Origin: CAZSLI01 sp964607705
GTDB taxonomy: Bacteria; Actinomycetota; Coriobacteriia; Anaerosomatales; PHET01
Length of the DNA stretch: 61,902 bases
Direction of reading: 5' to 3'
Assembly: GCA_964607705.1 (NCBI GenBank)
Contig: CAZSLI010000014.1
Span: 1 to 61,902 of the forward strand
Below the pieces are notes generated by a model, which was not told the origin of the DNA, did no database searches, and worked only from the letters and a program-made list of their open reading frames with translations. A program made the position numbers and the translations under genes. Shown here in pieces: positions 27,560 through 35,360 of this stretch (its first letter is position 1; each line of letters opens with the position of its first letter).

Positions 27560-28393
27560 CTACCGCCCCATCCAGCGGTCATGAAAGAACCGCATCATGA
27601 ACTGGCTTCCCATCCACCGCCGCGCGGCGATGATGGGTCGGGCATATGCCGCGACAGGGTAGCGAAGTCGGTCGCTGTCGTCGTTGATCGCCCGCTCGAT
27701 CTGGACCGCCGCGGCCTCGGCGGTCGTGCGGTTCGTGATCGACCCCTCGAACGCAACCATCGACTGGAGAAATCGGTCGTATGCACCCGTCGTGGAGACG
27801 GCGCGAGAGCGCTCTCCGGTGTCCGTCCTGCCGGGCAGGGCCTTGTCCCAGACCGCAGTCTCGACAAACCCCGGCTCGATGACCTTCACCCGGATGCCGA
27901 ACGGCTTGAGCTCATGCCACAGTCCCTCGGAGATTCCTTCAAGAGTCCACTTCGTCGAGTTGTACACGCCGAAGAAGGGGAATGTCATCGTCCCGCCGAG
28001 CGACGTCACGTTGACGATGGTTCCGCTCCCGCGTTCGCGCATGGTCGGCAGCAGGGCCCGAATGAGTTCGAGTTGGCCGAACACGTTCACCTGGAAGATG
28101 TGCGCGAAGTCGTCGTCGCTCGTCTCCTCAATGGGGCCGAACATCACCATGCCGGCGTTGTTGAGCACCACGTCCGGACAGGCATCCTTGGCGAGCAGCT
28201 CCTCGGCGAGCGCCGTTGCGCCGCCTGCGTGCGCCAGGTCGAGGCGGGCAAGGACGACGCCCTCGTCGAGCTCGACCGGCCGGAGTGCGGTATCGCGCAC
28301 CGTCCCCGTCACCGACCAGCCCGCTGCCGAGAAGCGGTTGGCGCAAGCGCGTCCGATGCCGCTCGACACGCCCGTGATGAGAATCGAACGCAA
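27560..28393 (-). CDS. Classical SDR family oxidoreductase
   Basis: A 277-aa short-chain dehydrogenase with cofactor motif TGVSSGIG (7-14), NNAG at 78-81, and a complete catalytic set Ser131, Tyr144 and Lys148 (YNSTK). TTG 28393 is supported by aggagg about nine bases upstream. The C-terminus (VAAYARPIIAARRW) resembles membrane-associated SDRs that act on acyl or sterol-like substrates. It is divergent from a lipid-modification operon. In several proteobacteria a similar SDR is part of the same cluster of FAD oxidoreductase, DUF1365 and CFA-like genes, so a role in fatty-acyl remodelling is plausible. Confidence 0.85.
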   Translation of the reverse strand: MRSILITGVSSGIGRACANRFSAAGWSVTGTVRDTALRPVELDEGVVLARLDLAHAGGATALAEELLAKDACPDVVLNNAGMVMFGPIEETSDDDFAHIFQVNVFGQLELIRALLPTMRERGSGTIVNVTSLGGTMTFPFFGVYNSTKWTLEGISEGLWHELKPFGIRVKVIEPGFVETAVWDKALPGRTDTGERSRAVSTTGAYDRFLQSMVAFEGSITNRTTAEAAAVQIERAINDDSDRLRYPVAAYARPIIAARRWMGSQFMMRFFHDRWMGR

Positions 28394-28430
28394 GGGCAGA
28401 GCCTCCTTGTGCGGCGCGGAGAACGTGGCT

Positions 28431-28458
28431 TTCCAAACGGGTAGAAGTCCTATTGGAA
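28431..28458. promoter_or_regulatory. Inverted repeat in the SDR/lipid-operon divergent region
   Basis: TTCCAA (28431-28436) and TTGGAA (28453-28458) form a 6-bp inverted repeat with a 16-base spacer. They lie between the divergent starts at 28393 and 28510. The position suits a shared operator for both transcripts. The short arms leave room for chance. Confidence 0.3.
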
Positions 28459-28509
28459 TGTATCCCCAGTTCTCGACCCGACCGTCTCGACGACAGCGGA
28501 GGGGCCCCC

Positions 28510-29907
28510 ATGCGAATCGCGGTCATCGGTTCAGGCATCGCCGGGATATCGGCGGCATGGCTCCTGTCTCCCGCCCATGACGTCGATGTGTACGAGGCCG
28601 ATGCGCGTCTCGGCGGGCACACATGCACGGTCGACCTCGACATCGGCTCGGGCGCATTTCCGGTGGACACCGGTTTTCAGGTCTTCAATCGGCGGACGTA
28701 CCCGAATCTCACAAGGTTCTTCAGCCACTTGGGAGTCGACGCTGTCGATGCGGACATGTCCTTCTCGGTGCAGGTGCGAGATGCGGGAATCGAATGGTCC
28801 GGCACCAACCTCGACAGTGTCTTCGCGCAGCGCAAGAACCTTGCGAACCCCACGTTCCTGCGCATGCTCTCCGATGTCCTTCGGCTCTCACGTGACGCGG
28901 ACCGGCTGTTAGCGGACCCCAGCGTCGCGGACCTGACGCTCGGCCAGCTCATGAAGCGCGAGGGCTACTCCGACGCGTTCACAGACTGGTATCTGATCCC
29001 GATGGGCGACGCCATCTGGTCGACTCCGCCGGGTGACATGCTCGACTATCCGGCGCTGACGTTCCTGCACTTCTGCGACAACCACGGCTTGCTTCACGTG
29101 CTCGGCAAGCCGATGTGGCTGTCGGTTCCCGGCGGCGCGCGACGCTACGTCGAGGCGGCTGCGCGATCGTTCTCCGGCGAGGTGTTCGACGCCGAGCCTG
29201 CGGAGAGAGTCGAGCGCACAAAGACCGGTGTCCGGGTGCACACGACTCGACGAGCGTGCGATTACGACCAGGTCGTGATGGCCACGCACCCACCTGAGAC
29301 CCGCGTGATTCTTGGCGGCGGACTGTCGCTGGCGGAACGGGAGGTGCTCGGCGCCTTCAACTACTGGGACAACGACGTCGTCCTTCACACCGACGAGTCG
29401 TTCATGCCGCACTCCCGCCGTGCATGGGCATCGTGGAACTGGTACTCGGCGACGAGCGACCCGACCAAGGCGATGCTCATGCTCACCTACCGCATCAACT
29501 CGCTGCAGCAGCTTCCCAAGGGCACCCCTACCATCATGGAGACGCTGAACCGCGACCGTGAACCGTCCGAGGGGACGAAGCTCATGGAGCTCGTCTTCCA
29601 GCACCCCATGTACTCCAAGGCCGCGGTCGCCGCACAGAAGCGCGTCCCCCAGATCCAGGGTGTGGACCGCATCTGGTACGCGGGTGCGTGGACGCGCTAC
29701 GGCTTCCACGAGGACGGGATCCTCTCGGCGATCAAGGTCGCCGAGCCGCTGGGAGTGGCGCTGCCCTGGGGCGAGGAGCTCGATGTCAGCCGGACGAAGG
29801 TGCTCGAAGGGGTCGAGCCGCCGCTCCTCGGGCAGACGCGAAAGCTTCTGCCGAGCGAGTTCCCGGCGGTGGCCACCGTGTCCGAGGCTGGCGGGGAGCT
29901 ACGCTGA
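28510..29907 (+). CDS. FAD-dependent oxidoreductase of the CFA-linked (COG2907) type
   Basis: A 465-aa flavoprotein. The N-terminal Rossmann motif GSGIAG (7-12) is followed by YEADARLGGHT and a PVDTGFQVFN segment. A C-terminal flavin segment reads WYAGAWTRYGFHEDGILS. It belongs to the amine-oxidase-like NAD/FAD-binding proteins found next to DUF1365 and CFA synthases. In Rhodobacter-type furan fatty acid synthesis, similar proteins desaturate or oxidise methylated acyl chains; the activity here is not established. ATG 28510 follows a gcggagggg site. The stop overlaps the next start by ATGA, so it leads a four-gene operon. Confidence 0.88.
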   Translation: MRIAVIGSGIAGISAAWLLSPAHDVDVYEADARLGGHTCTVDLDIGSGAFPVDTGFQVFNRRTYPNLTRFFSHLGVDAVDADMSFSVQVRDAGIEWSGTNLDSVFAQRKNLANPTFLRMLSDVLRLSRDADRLLADPSVADLTLGQLMKREGYSDAFTDWYLIPMGDAIWSTPPGDMLDYPALTFLHFCDNHGLLHVLGKPMWLSVPGGARRYVEAAARSFSGEVFDAEPAERVERTKTGVRVHTTRRACDYDQVVMATHPPETRVILGGGLSLAEREVLGAFNYWDNDVVLHTDESFMPHSRRAWASWNWYSATSDPTKAMLMLTYRINSLQQLPKGTPTIMETLNRDREPSEGTKLMELVFQHPMYSKAAVAAQKRVPQIQGVDRIWYAGAWTRYGFHEDGILSAIKVAEPLGVALPWGEELDVSRTKVLEGVEPPLLGQTRKLLPSEFPAVATVSEAGGELR

Positions 29908-30671
29908 TGAAGAGTGTGCTCTACACAGGGTCGATCGCGCACGTTCGAACCACGCCTGCCCGCAACGCGTTCAGTTACCCCATCTACTACATCGGCGTCG
30001 ATCTGGACGAACTGGACGAACTGGACTCGGGTCTTCGTCGCTTCTCGCACAATGCCGCCAACCTCACTTCACTGTGGGACCGCGATCACGGTCCGCGTGA
30101 CGGCACGCCCCTGCGCCCGTGGATCGAAGCGCTATGCGCCCGCGCCGGCGTCGACATCGTGGGTGGGCGAGTGCTGTTGGTGACCTTTCCCCGCGTCCTC
30201 GGGGCACGGTTCTACCCGATATCGCTGTGGTACTGCTTCGGCGTCGACGGGACAGTTCGCGCCGTGCTCGCCGAGGTGCACAACACGTTTCGTGATCATC
30301 ACAACTACCTGCTGCACGACCAAGGGAGACCATTCGACTTCTCGCGGGTCCATAGCGCGAAGAAGGCGTTCTACGTCTCGCCGTTCATGCCGATCGACGA
30401 TGTCGTCTACGAGTTCACCTTGTCTTCGCCCGGCGAACACGTTCGCGCCAGCATCCGAGACCTTGTGGCCGGGGCCGGCGTCCTCACCTCCTCCATCGAC
30501 ATCACCGCCTCGCCGATCACTGATTCCGCGTTGCTGTCCACGGTGCTCGGAATGGGTCCCATCAGCGTGATGGCGTTGATGCGCATTCACTGGCAGGCCC
30601 TGAAATTGTGGCTGAAGCGGGTACCTTTCCATCCACACACTCCGCCGCCTGCCGAGGAGACCACGCTATGA
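29907..30671 (+). CDS. DUF1365 protein
   Basis: A 254-aa protein of DUF1365/COG3496, with SVLYTGSIAHVRTTPARNAF at the start, then NPISLWYCF-like PISLWYCF, EVHNTFRDHHNYLL and HSAKKAFYVSPFMP. No catalytic role is known for the family. It is nearly always encoded between an FAD oxidoreductase and a CFA-like methyltransferase, as here. It may bind or present a phospholipid acyl chain. Both ends are translationally coupled: ATG 29907 overlaps the upstream TGA, and its own TGA overlaps the next ATG. Confidence 0.88.
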   Translation: MKSVLYTGSIAHVRTTPARNAFSYPIYYIGVDLDELDELDSGLRRFSHNAANLTSLWDRDHGPRDGTPLRPWIEALCARAGVDIVGGRVLLVTFPRVLGARFYPISLWYCFGVDGTVRAVLAEVHNTFRDHHNYLLHDQGRPFDFSRVHSAKKAFYVSPFMPIDDVVYEFTLSSPGEHVRASIRDLVAGAGVLTSSIDITASPITDSALLSTVLGMGPISVMALMRIHWQALKLWLKRVPFHPHTPPPAEETTL

Positions 30672-31939
30672 AGAGGGGCGACGCAAAGCATCGCTTGCGT
30701 GCGGCCGGCCCCTGGCCGGCGCTTGCGGCGTTGCTGCTGCGCGGGCTGCGTTCCGGCGAGCTCACGGTCGCGATGCCTGACGGCTCGGAGCACGTGTTTC
30801 GCGGACCCGCGAAGGGCTGCACAGCGCGCATAGAGCTCGTCGACATGACTTTCCCGCGCCGACTGCTGCTCGGCGGCAGCATCGCACTCGCGGAGGGCTA
30901 CATGGACGGAGCGTGGCGGACCGAGGACCTCGACTCGGTGCTTGCGCTGGGATTGCACAACCTTGACGCCGGCTGGTCCTCGGCGGTACCTGCGCTCATG
31001 CGTCCCATCGAGCGGGTGCGTCATGCGCTCAGGGACAACGACGAGGACGGCGGCTCCAGGCGCAACGTCGCGGCGCACTACGACCTGGGCAACGACTTCT
31101 ACGAACTCTGGCTCGACGATTCGTTGACCTACTCGGCGGCCTGCCTGCCGGAGGAGGCGGGAGGTATCCCCACTCCCGAGCAGCTCGAACATGGCCAGGT
31201 ACGCAAGTGGGACCGTGTCCTTGAACTCATTCAGCCGGCCACCGGCGACCACCTGCTCGAGATCGGCTGCGGCTGGGGCGGGTTCGCCATCCATGCCGCG
31301 AAGGAGGCGGGTTGCCGTGTGACGGGAGTGACCTTGTCCGAGGAGCAGGCGCGGCACGCGTCGAAGCGCGTCGCGGAAGAGGGGCTCGACGGGCAGGTCG
31401 AGATACGGCTGCAGGACTATCGAAACATCGGCGGCTCCTACGACGGCATCGCGTCGATCGAGATGTTCGAGGCGGTGGGGGAGCGGTGGTGGCCGGTGTT
31501 CTTCGGCAGGGTCCGGGAACTTCTCGCGCCCGGCTCGGTTGCGAGCCTGCAGACCATAACCATCAGCGAGAACGCGTTCGAGCAGTACCGAAGCGACCCA
31601 GACTTCATCCAGCGATACATCTTCCCCGGCGGCATGCTGCCGAGCCCTGAGCGATTTCGACGCGCTGCCGAGCACGCCGGTCTGGCGATGGGCGAGCCCT
31701 ACTTCTTCGGTCACGACTACGCACGTACGTTGGCGGCCTGGGCCGCTCGCTTCGAGTCGGTGCTTCCTCAGGTGAGAAGTCTAGGGTTCGATGACCGGTT
31801 CATCCGAATGTGGCGCTACTACTTGTCGTACTGCCGAACCGGCTTCGAGCACGGAATGATCGACGTGATGCAGGTACGCTTGGAGGACTTGGGGCGCGTC
31901 CAAGCGTATGCCGCCGCGCCAAGAGGGGGTCGCTCATGA
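30668..31939 (+). CDS. cfa: Cyclopropane-fatty-acyl-phospholipid synthase family methyltransferase
   Basis: A 423-aa SAM-dependent enzyme. An N-terminal acyl-binding region (about 1-135) precedes the methyltransferase fold, which shows YDLGNDFYELWLDDSLTYS, the SAM loop LEIGCGWGGF near residues 196-205, and FIQRYIFPGG, all hallmarks of CFA-type enzymes acting on unsaturated acyl chains of membrane lipid. The product (cyclopropane, methyl-branched or furan precursor) depends on partners; the adjacent FAD protein and DUF1365 suggest modification beyond a simple cyclopropane. Start and stop are in ATGA overlaps with its neighbours. Confidence 0.88.
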   Translation: MKRGDAKHRLRAAGPWPALAALLLRGLRSGELTVAMPDGSEHVFRGPAKGCTARIELVDMTFPRRLLLGGSIALAEGYMDGAWRTEDLDSVLALGLHNLDAGWSSAVPALMRPIERVRHALRDNDEDGGSRRNVAAHYDLGNDFYELWLDDSLTYSAACLPEEAGGIPTPEQLEHGQVRKWDRVLELIQPATGDHLLEIGCGWGGFAIHAAKEAGCRVTGVTLSEEQARHASKRVAEEGLDGQVEIRLQDYRNIGGSYDGIASIEMFEAVGERWWPVFFGRVRELLAPGSVASLQTITISENAFEQYRSDPDFIQRYIFPGGMLPSPERFRRAAEHAGLAMGEPYFFGHDYARTLAAWAARFESVLPQVRSLGFDDRFIRMWRYYLSYCRTGFEHGMIDVMQVRLEDLGRVQAYAAAPRGGRS

Positions 31940-32355
31940 CTGCTGGGAAGCTCATCGGCCTGTACCTGATGACCGCCGCCGCGTTCTTCGCGTTGGACTT
32001 CGTGTGGCTGTCCTTGGCCACTCCGCGGCTCTACCGGCCGCTGCTCGGTGATCTGTTGGCGCCGGAGCCGAAGTTGGGCGTGGCCCTCGGCTTCTACCTG
32101 CTGTACGTGGTGGGGGTCATCGCGCTCGCCGTCCTCCCCGGGCTGCGCGAGGCGTCGGTCGTAGGCGCCCTGTGGCGGGGCGCCCTGTTGGGTCTCATCG
32201 CTTACGCGACGTACGACCTCACCAACCTGTCGACCATCCGAGACTGGCCCTGGCAGATCTCACTCATCGATACGGTATGGGGCACGGCGCTGACCGGCGT
32301 GGTCGCCGTTGTGGGCTTCTACGCGGGTCGTTGGCTCCAGGTGCTGGGGCGATAG
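31936..32355 (+). CDS. DUF2177 membrane protein
   Basis: A 139-aa protein with four predicted helices and the DUF2177 signature: ALDFVWLSL with Asp in the first helix, a YDLTNLSTI segment, and DTVWGTALTG. The family is a regular companion of the FAD/DUF1365/CFA set but has no known activity. It may carry the lipid substrate or anchor the complex in the membrane. ATG 31936 overlaps the upstream TGA (ATGA). The operon ends here; no hairpin is evident before the next promoter region. Confidence 0.87.
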   Translation: MTAGKLIGLYLMTAAAFFALDFVWLSLATPRLYRPLLGDLLAPEPKLGVALGFYLLYVVGVIALAVLPGLREASVVGALWRGALLGLIAYATYDLTNLSTIRDWPWQISLIDTVWGTALTGVVAVVGFYAGRWLQVLGR

Positions 32356-32410
32356 CGCGCGCAAGCCCCACAGCCGCGACCGCGTTCGTCGGAGTCTGGC
32401 TATTCCGATT

Positions 32411-32460
32411 CGTTGCGCTGCATGCCATAATACAATCCTATAGTACTCATTAGCGCAACG
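32411..32460 (+). promoter_or_regulatory. Promoter region of the corrinoid operon framed by a 9-bp inverted repeat
   Basis: CGTTGCGCT (32411-32419) and its exact complement AGCGCAACG (32452-32460) flank an AT-rich block with two possible -10 elements, CATAAT (32426-32431, with TTCCGA 17 bases upstream) and TATAGT (32439-32444). The first start codon of the corrinoid operon is 40 bases downstream. The AT-rich 32-base interior and lack of a T-run argue against a terminator; a repressor or activator site straddling the promoter is the better reading. Confidence 0.5.
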
Positions 32461-32499
32461 ATTACCTGCAGCCCTCGTGACTGCTCGGACGGACCCCCG

Positions 32500-33567
32500 G
32501 TGCCCGAACTCAACGCAAAGCAGCGACTGCGATCGACGCTCCTCCGACAGCCTGTCGACCGAGCTCCGTTCGTCTGTCCCGGTGGCATGATGAACATGGC
32601 GGTCGTCGACGTCATGGACGCCGTGGGCGAGGCCTGGCCGCGTGCCCACGAAGACGCGACGAGCATGGCCACACTCGTGGCCGGAATGGCGGAGCTCGGC
32701 GGCATCGAGAACCTCGGCGCTCCGTTCTGCATGACGATCGAGGCCGAGGCGATGGGCGCCCGGGTCGACTTGGGTGCGCGCGAGACTGAGCCCCGGGTCA
32801 CGGAGTACGCGATCGAGTCACTCGCACAGGTCGACTCCGTGCGCGAGTTCTCGGCAAGCGAGAGCCGCGCGGGAATCGTCGCCGAGGCGACCCGCATGCT
32901 CGTGGCCGAGCGGCCCGACATGCCGATGATCGCGAGCCTCACCGGCCCCATCTCGCTTGCCACCTCGCTGATCGAGCCGCTGACCTTCTACAGAGCGATG
33001 CGCCGAGACAAGGACGCGGCTCACGCGCTGCTCGAGCTCTCGGCGTCGGCCGCGATCTCGCTGGGCGACGTGCTCGTCGACGCGGGTGCGGACACCGTGT
33101 GCATCGCGGATCCCAGCGGCACCGGCGAGCTCATCGGCGCCACAGCGTTCGACGAGTTCGCGCTGCCCTACATCAACCGCATCGTCGAACACTTCTCGGC
33201 GAGAGGGATCCCGTCGATCGTGCACATCTGCGGCGACATCAAGGCGCTCGACGGAGCGCTCGACCGCGTCGCGGCACCGTGCATCAGCATCGACAGCAAC
33301 GTCTCGTTCCGCACGCTGCGCGCGCTCGCCCCCGAGCACGTCTCAATGGGCAACGTGAGCACGTATCTGCTCGAGTACGGCAAGGCCGAGACGGTCCGAC
33401 AGGTCGCCGAGGCCCGCATGCGCGACGGCGTGGGCATCATCGCGCCGGCCTGTGGGATCGGGCCGCGCACGCCCGTGGCCAACATCCGCGCGATCGCCGA
33501 AGGCATCGAGCGCGCATGCGAGAGCGACACGACAGACAGCACCGACGAACTTCGTCCGGCAGGGTAA
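32500..33567 (+). CDS. UroD-fold corrinoid methyltransferase (MtaA/CmuA family), first copy
   Basis: A 355-aa protein of the uroporphyrinogen-decarboxylase-like methyltransferase family. Such zinc enzymes carry methyl groups between a substrate or carrier and a cob(I)alamin protein. The zinc-site motif is seen: His242 and Cys244 in VHICGD, with Cys318 in APACGIGP. It is the first gene of a six-gene operon with its corrinoid partner next. GTG 32500 is used; no strong ribosome site is visible. True heme-pathway UroD is unlikely because the H-x-C...C site and the genomic partners are those of methyltransferases. The methyl donor is unknown. Confidence 0.85.
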   Translation: MPELNAKQRLRSTLLRQPVDRAPFVCPGGMMNMAVVDVMDAVGEAWPRAHEDATSMATLVAGMAELGGIENLGAPFCMTIEAEAMGARVDLGARETEPRVTEYAIESLAQVDSVREFSASESRAGIVAEATRMLVAERPDMPMIASLTGPISLATSLIEPLTFYRAMRRDKDAAHALLELSASAAISLGDVLVDAGADTVCIADPSGTGELIGATAFDEFALPYINRIVEHFSARGIPSIVHICGDIKALDGALDRVAAPCISIDSNVSFRTLRALAPEHVSMGNVSTYLLEYGKAETVRQVAEARMRDGVGIIAPACGIGPRTPVANIRAIAEGIERACESDTTDSTDELRPAG

Positions 33568-33604
33568 TCGCCGCACCGCGCGGCTCGACTTGAGAGGCAC
33601 CGGC

Positions 33605-34264
33605 ATGCCACGTTCAAAGGAAGAGATCCTCGCCGATCTCGCAAAGGGCGTCCTCGAGATGGACGACGAGCTCGCGGTGGGCGCGGCTCACGAGGCCGTG
33701 GAAACCGGGCTCGACGCCTATGAGGCGATCACCCGCGGCCTCGTCGTGGGCATGAGCGAGGCCGGACGACTCTACGACGAGGAAGAGTACTTCGTCCCCG
33801 AGCTCCTCATCTGCAGCGACGCGATGTATGCCGCCCTCGACGTTCTCAAGCCACACCTCAAGGCTGCGGACCAGGCAGCCAAGATCGGCTGCGTCATCGG
33901 CGTGGTGCAGGGCGACACGCACGACATCGGCAAGAATCTCGTGAAGATCATGCTCGACGTGTCCGGGTTCGAGATCCACGACCTGGGCCGCGACGTCCCG
34001 CTCGCCGACTTCATCGAGACTGCGAAGGCGACCGACTCGCAGCTTATCTGCCTCTCCACGCTCATGACCACCACCATGGACGGCATGGCCTCGGTCATCC
34101 AGATGCTCGAGGAAGAGGGCATCCGCGACCGCTTCAAGGTCATGATCGGCGGCGGCCCCATCTCGCGCTCCTTCGCCGAGAAGATCGGCGCCGATGGCTA
34201 CGCCGACAACGCCGCGGGCGCCGTCCGCGTCGCGGCCGACCTGTTCGCCGGGGCGGTGGCGTAG
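33605..34264 (+). CDS. Corrinoid (B12-binding) protein of the MtbC/MttC type
   Basis: A 219-aa protein. An N-terminal helical cap (about 1-90, EEILADLAKGVLEMD...) precedes a cobalamin-binding domain with D-x-H-x-x-G (Asp104, His106, Gly109), where His106 is the lower axial ligand. Ser151-x-Leu and the GGG loop at 182-184 complete the base-off site. It is the methyl shuttle of the operon: it accepts methyl from one methyltransferase and passes it to the other. ATG 33605 follows gagagg by eight bases. The following gene starts immediately after its stop. Confidence 0.93.
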   Translation: MPRSKEEILADLAKGVLEMDDELAVGAAHEAVETGLDAYEAITRGLVVGMSEAGRLYDEEEYFVPELLICSDAMYAALDVLKPHLKAADQAAKIGCVIGVVQGDTHDIGKNLVKIMLDVSGFEIHDLGRDVPLADFIETAKATDSQLICLSTLMTTTMDGMASVIQMLEEEGIRDRFKVMIGGGPISRSFAEKIGADGYADNAAGAVRVAADLFAGAVA

Positions 34265-35359
34265 ATGACGGCTCCTGACACCGCCGCTCAGCTCGCGGCC
34301 CTCGGCATCCCGGATGACTCTCAGAACTCGCTCGAGCGGGTGGTGAGCTACCTGAAGGGTGAACGCCCGCAGCGCGTCGCCTGCTTCCCGCTCATCCTGA
34401 ACCACGCGGCGCGCGTGACCGGCATCCAGGTGGGGCAGTACAACCGCAACGGCAAGCTCATGGGCGAGGCGCACGTCGCCGCCTTCCGCCGCTACGGCAA
34501 CGACATCATCACCATCTTCTCGACCACCTCGACGCTCGCCGAGGCCATGGGCACGACGATGAAGTTCTTCGACGAGGACGCGCCGCAGATCGACGTCTTC
34601 CCGCTCGAGGACCGCTTTGACTTCTCGAAGATCACCATGCCCGATCCCGAGAAGGATGGCCGCCTGCCGGTCTACCTCGAGGCGCTTGAGCACTGCGTGG
34701 CCGAGGTCGGTGGCGAGGTCGTCGTGTCCGTCGTCCTAGGCGGCCCGTTCACCACGGCTGCGGCGCTGCGGCCGCTCGACGTGATGAGCCGCGACCTGTA
34801 CAAGAACAAGGCTCAGGTCCACGAGCTGCTCGAACTGACCACCGAGGCGAACATCCGCTTCATCGACGCGATCCTCAAGCGTGGCGGACTGCCGTTCATC
34901 GTCGAGCCGATCGGCTCCGGCTCGCTCGTCTCGCCCAAGCATTTCACCGAGTTCGTGGCGCCGTACCTGAAGCGCATCGCCGACCACCTGCACGCCGCCG
35001 GCGCACCGCTGGCCGGCCTGCACATCTGCGGCAAGACCAAGCCCAACTGGCAGGCGATGCTCGACGCCGACTTCGACCTGTGGTCGCTCGACGCCGTGAA
35101 CCTGGCCGAGGCCAAGGAGGCCGCCGGTCACCGTGTGGTGTTGGTGGGCAACGTGGTCCCGGCCAACCTGCTCAACAACACGCCCGAGCAGATCGACGCC
35201 GAAGCGAAGGCGATCTGCGAGGGCGCCCTCGACTCGCCCGCGGGCTTCGTCCTCGGCAGTGGGTGTGAGGTGCCCATCAACACGCCGCCCGAGAACATCG
35301 ACGCGCTCATCATGGCCGCCCGCAAGTACGGTCGCTACGACGGCCACAACGTGGCGTAG
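34265..35359 (+). CDS. UroD-fold corrinoid methyltransferase (MtaA/CmuA family), second copy
   Basis: A 364-aa protein from the same fold as the first gene of the operon but clearly divergent. The zinc-site residues are again visible: His253 and Cys255 in LHICGK, and Cys334 in GSGCEVPINTPPENIDA. The last motif is typical of the better conserved MtaA/MtbA side of the family, so this copy may carry out the step common to many substrates (methyl-corrinoid to carrier) while the first copy demethylates the growth substrate. That split is inferred. ATG 34265 abuts the stop of the corrinoid gene. Confidence 0.87.
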   Translation: MTAPDTAAQLAALGIPDDSQNSLERVVSYLKGERPQRVACFPLILNHAARVTGIQVGQYNRNGKLMGEAHVAAFRRYGNDIITIFSTTSTLAEAMGTTMKFFDEDAPQIDVFPLEDRFDFSKITMPDPEKDGRLPVYLEALEHCVAEVGGEVVVSVVLGGPFTTAAALRPLDVMSRDLYKNKAQVHELLELTTEANIRFIDAILKRGGLPFIVEPIGSGSLVSPKHFTEFVAPYLKRIADHLHAAGAPLAGLHICGKTKPNWQAMLDADFDLWSLDAVNLAEAKEAAGHRVVLVGNVVPANLLNNTPEQIDAEAKAICEGALDSPAGFVLGSGCEVPINTPPENIDALIMAARKYGRYDGHNVA

Positions 35360-35360
35360 C

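Noticed and set aside
32500..35359. Calling the two UroD-fold genes heme-pathway uroporphyrinogen decarboxylases
   Set aside because: Both carry the zinc H-x-C...C motif and sit with a corrinoid protein and its activator; no other heme genes are nearby.
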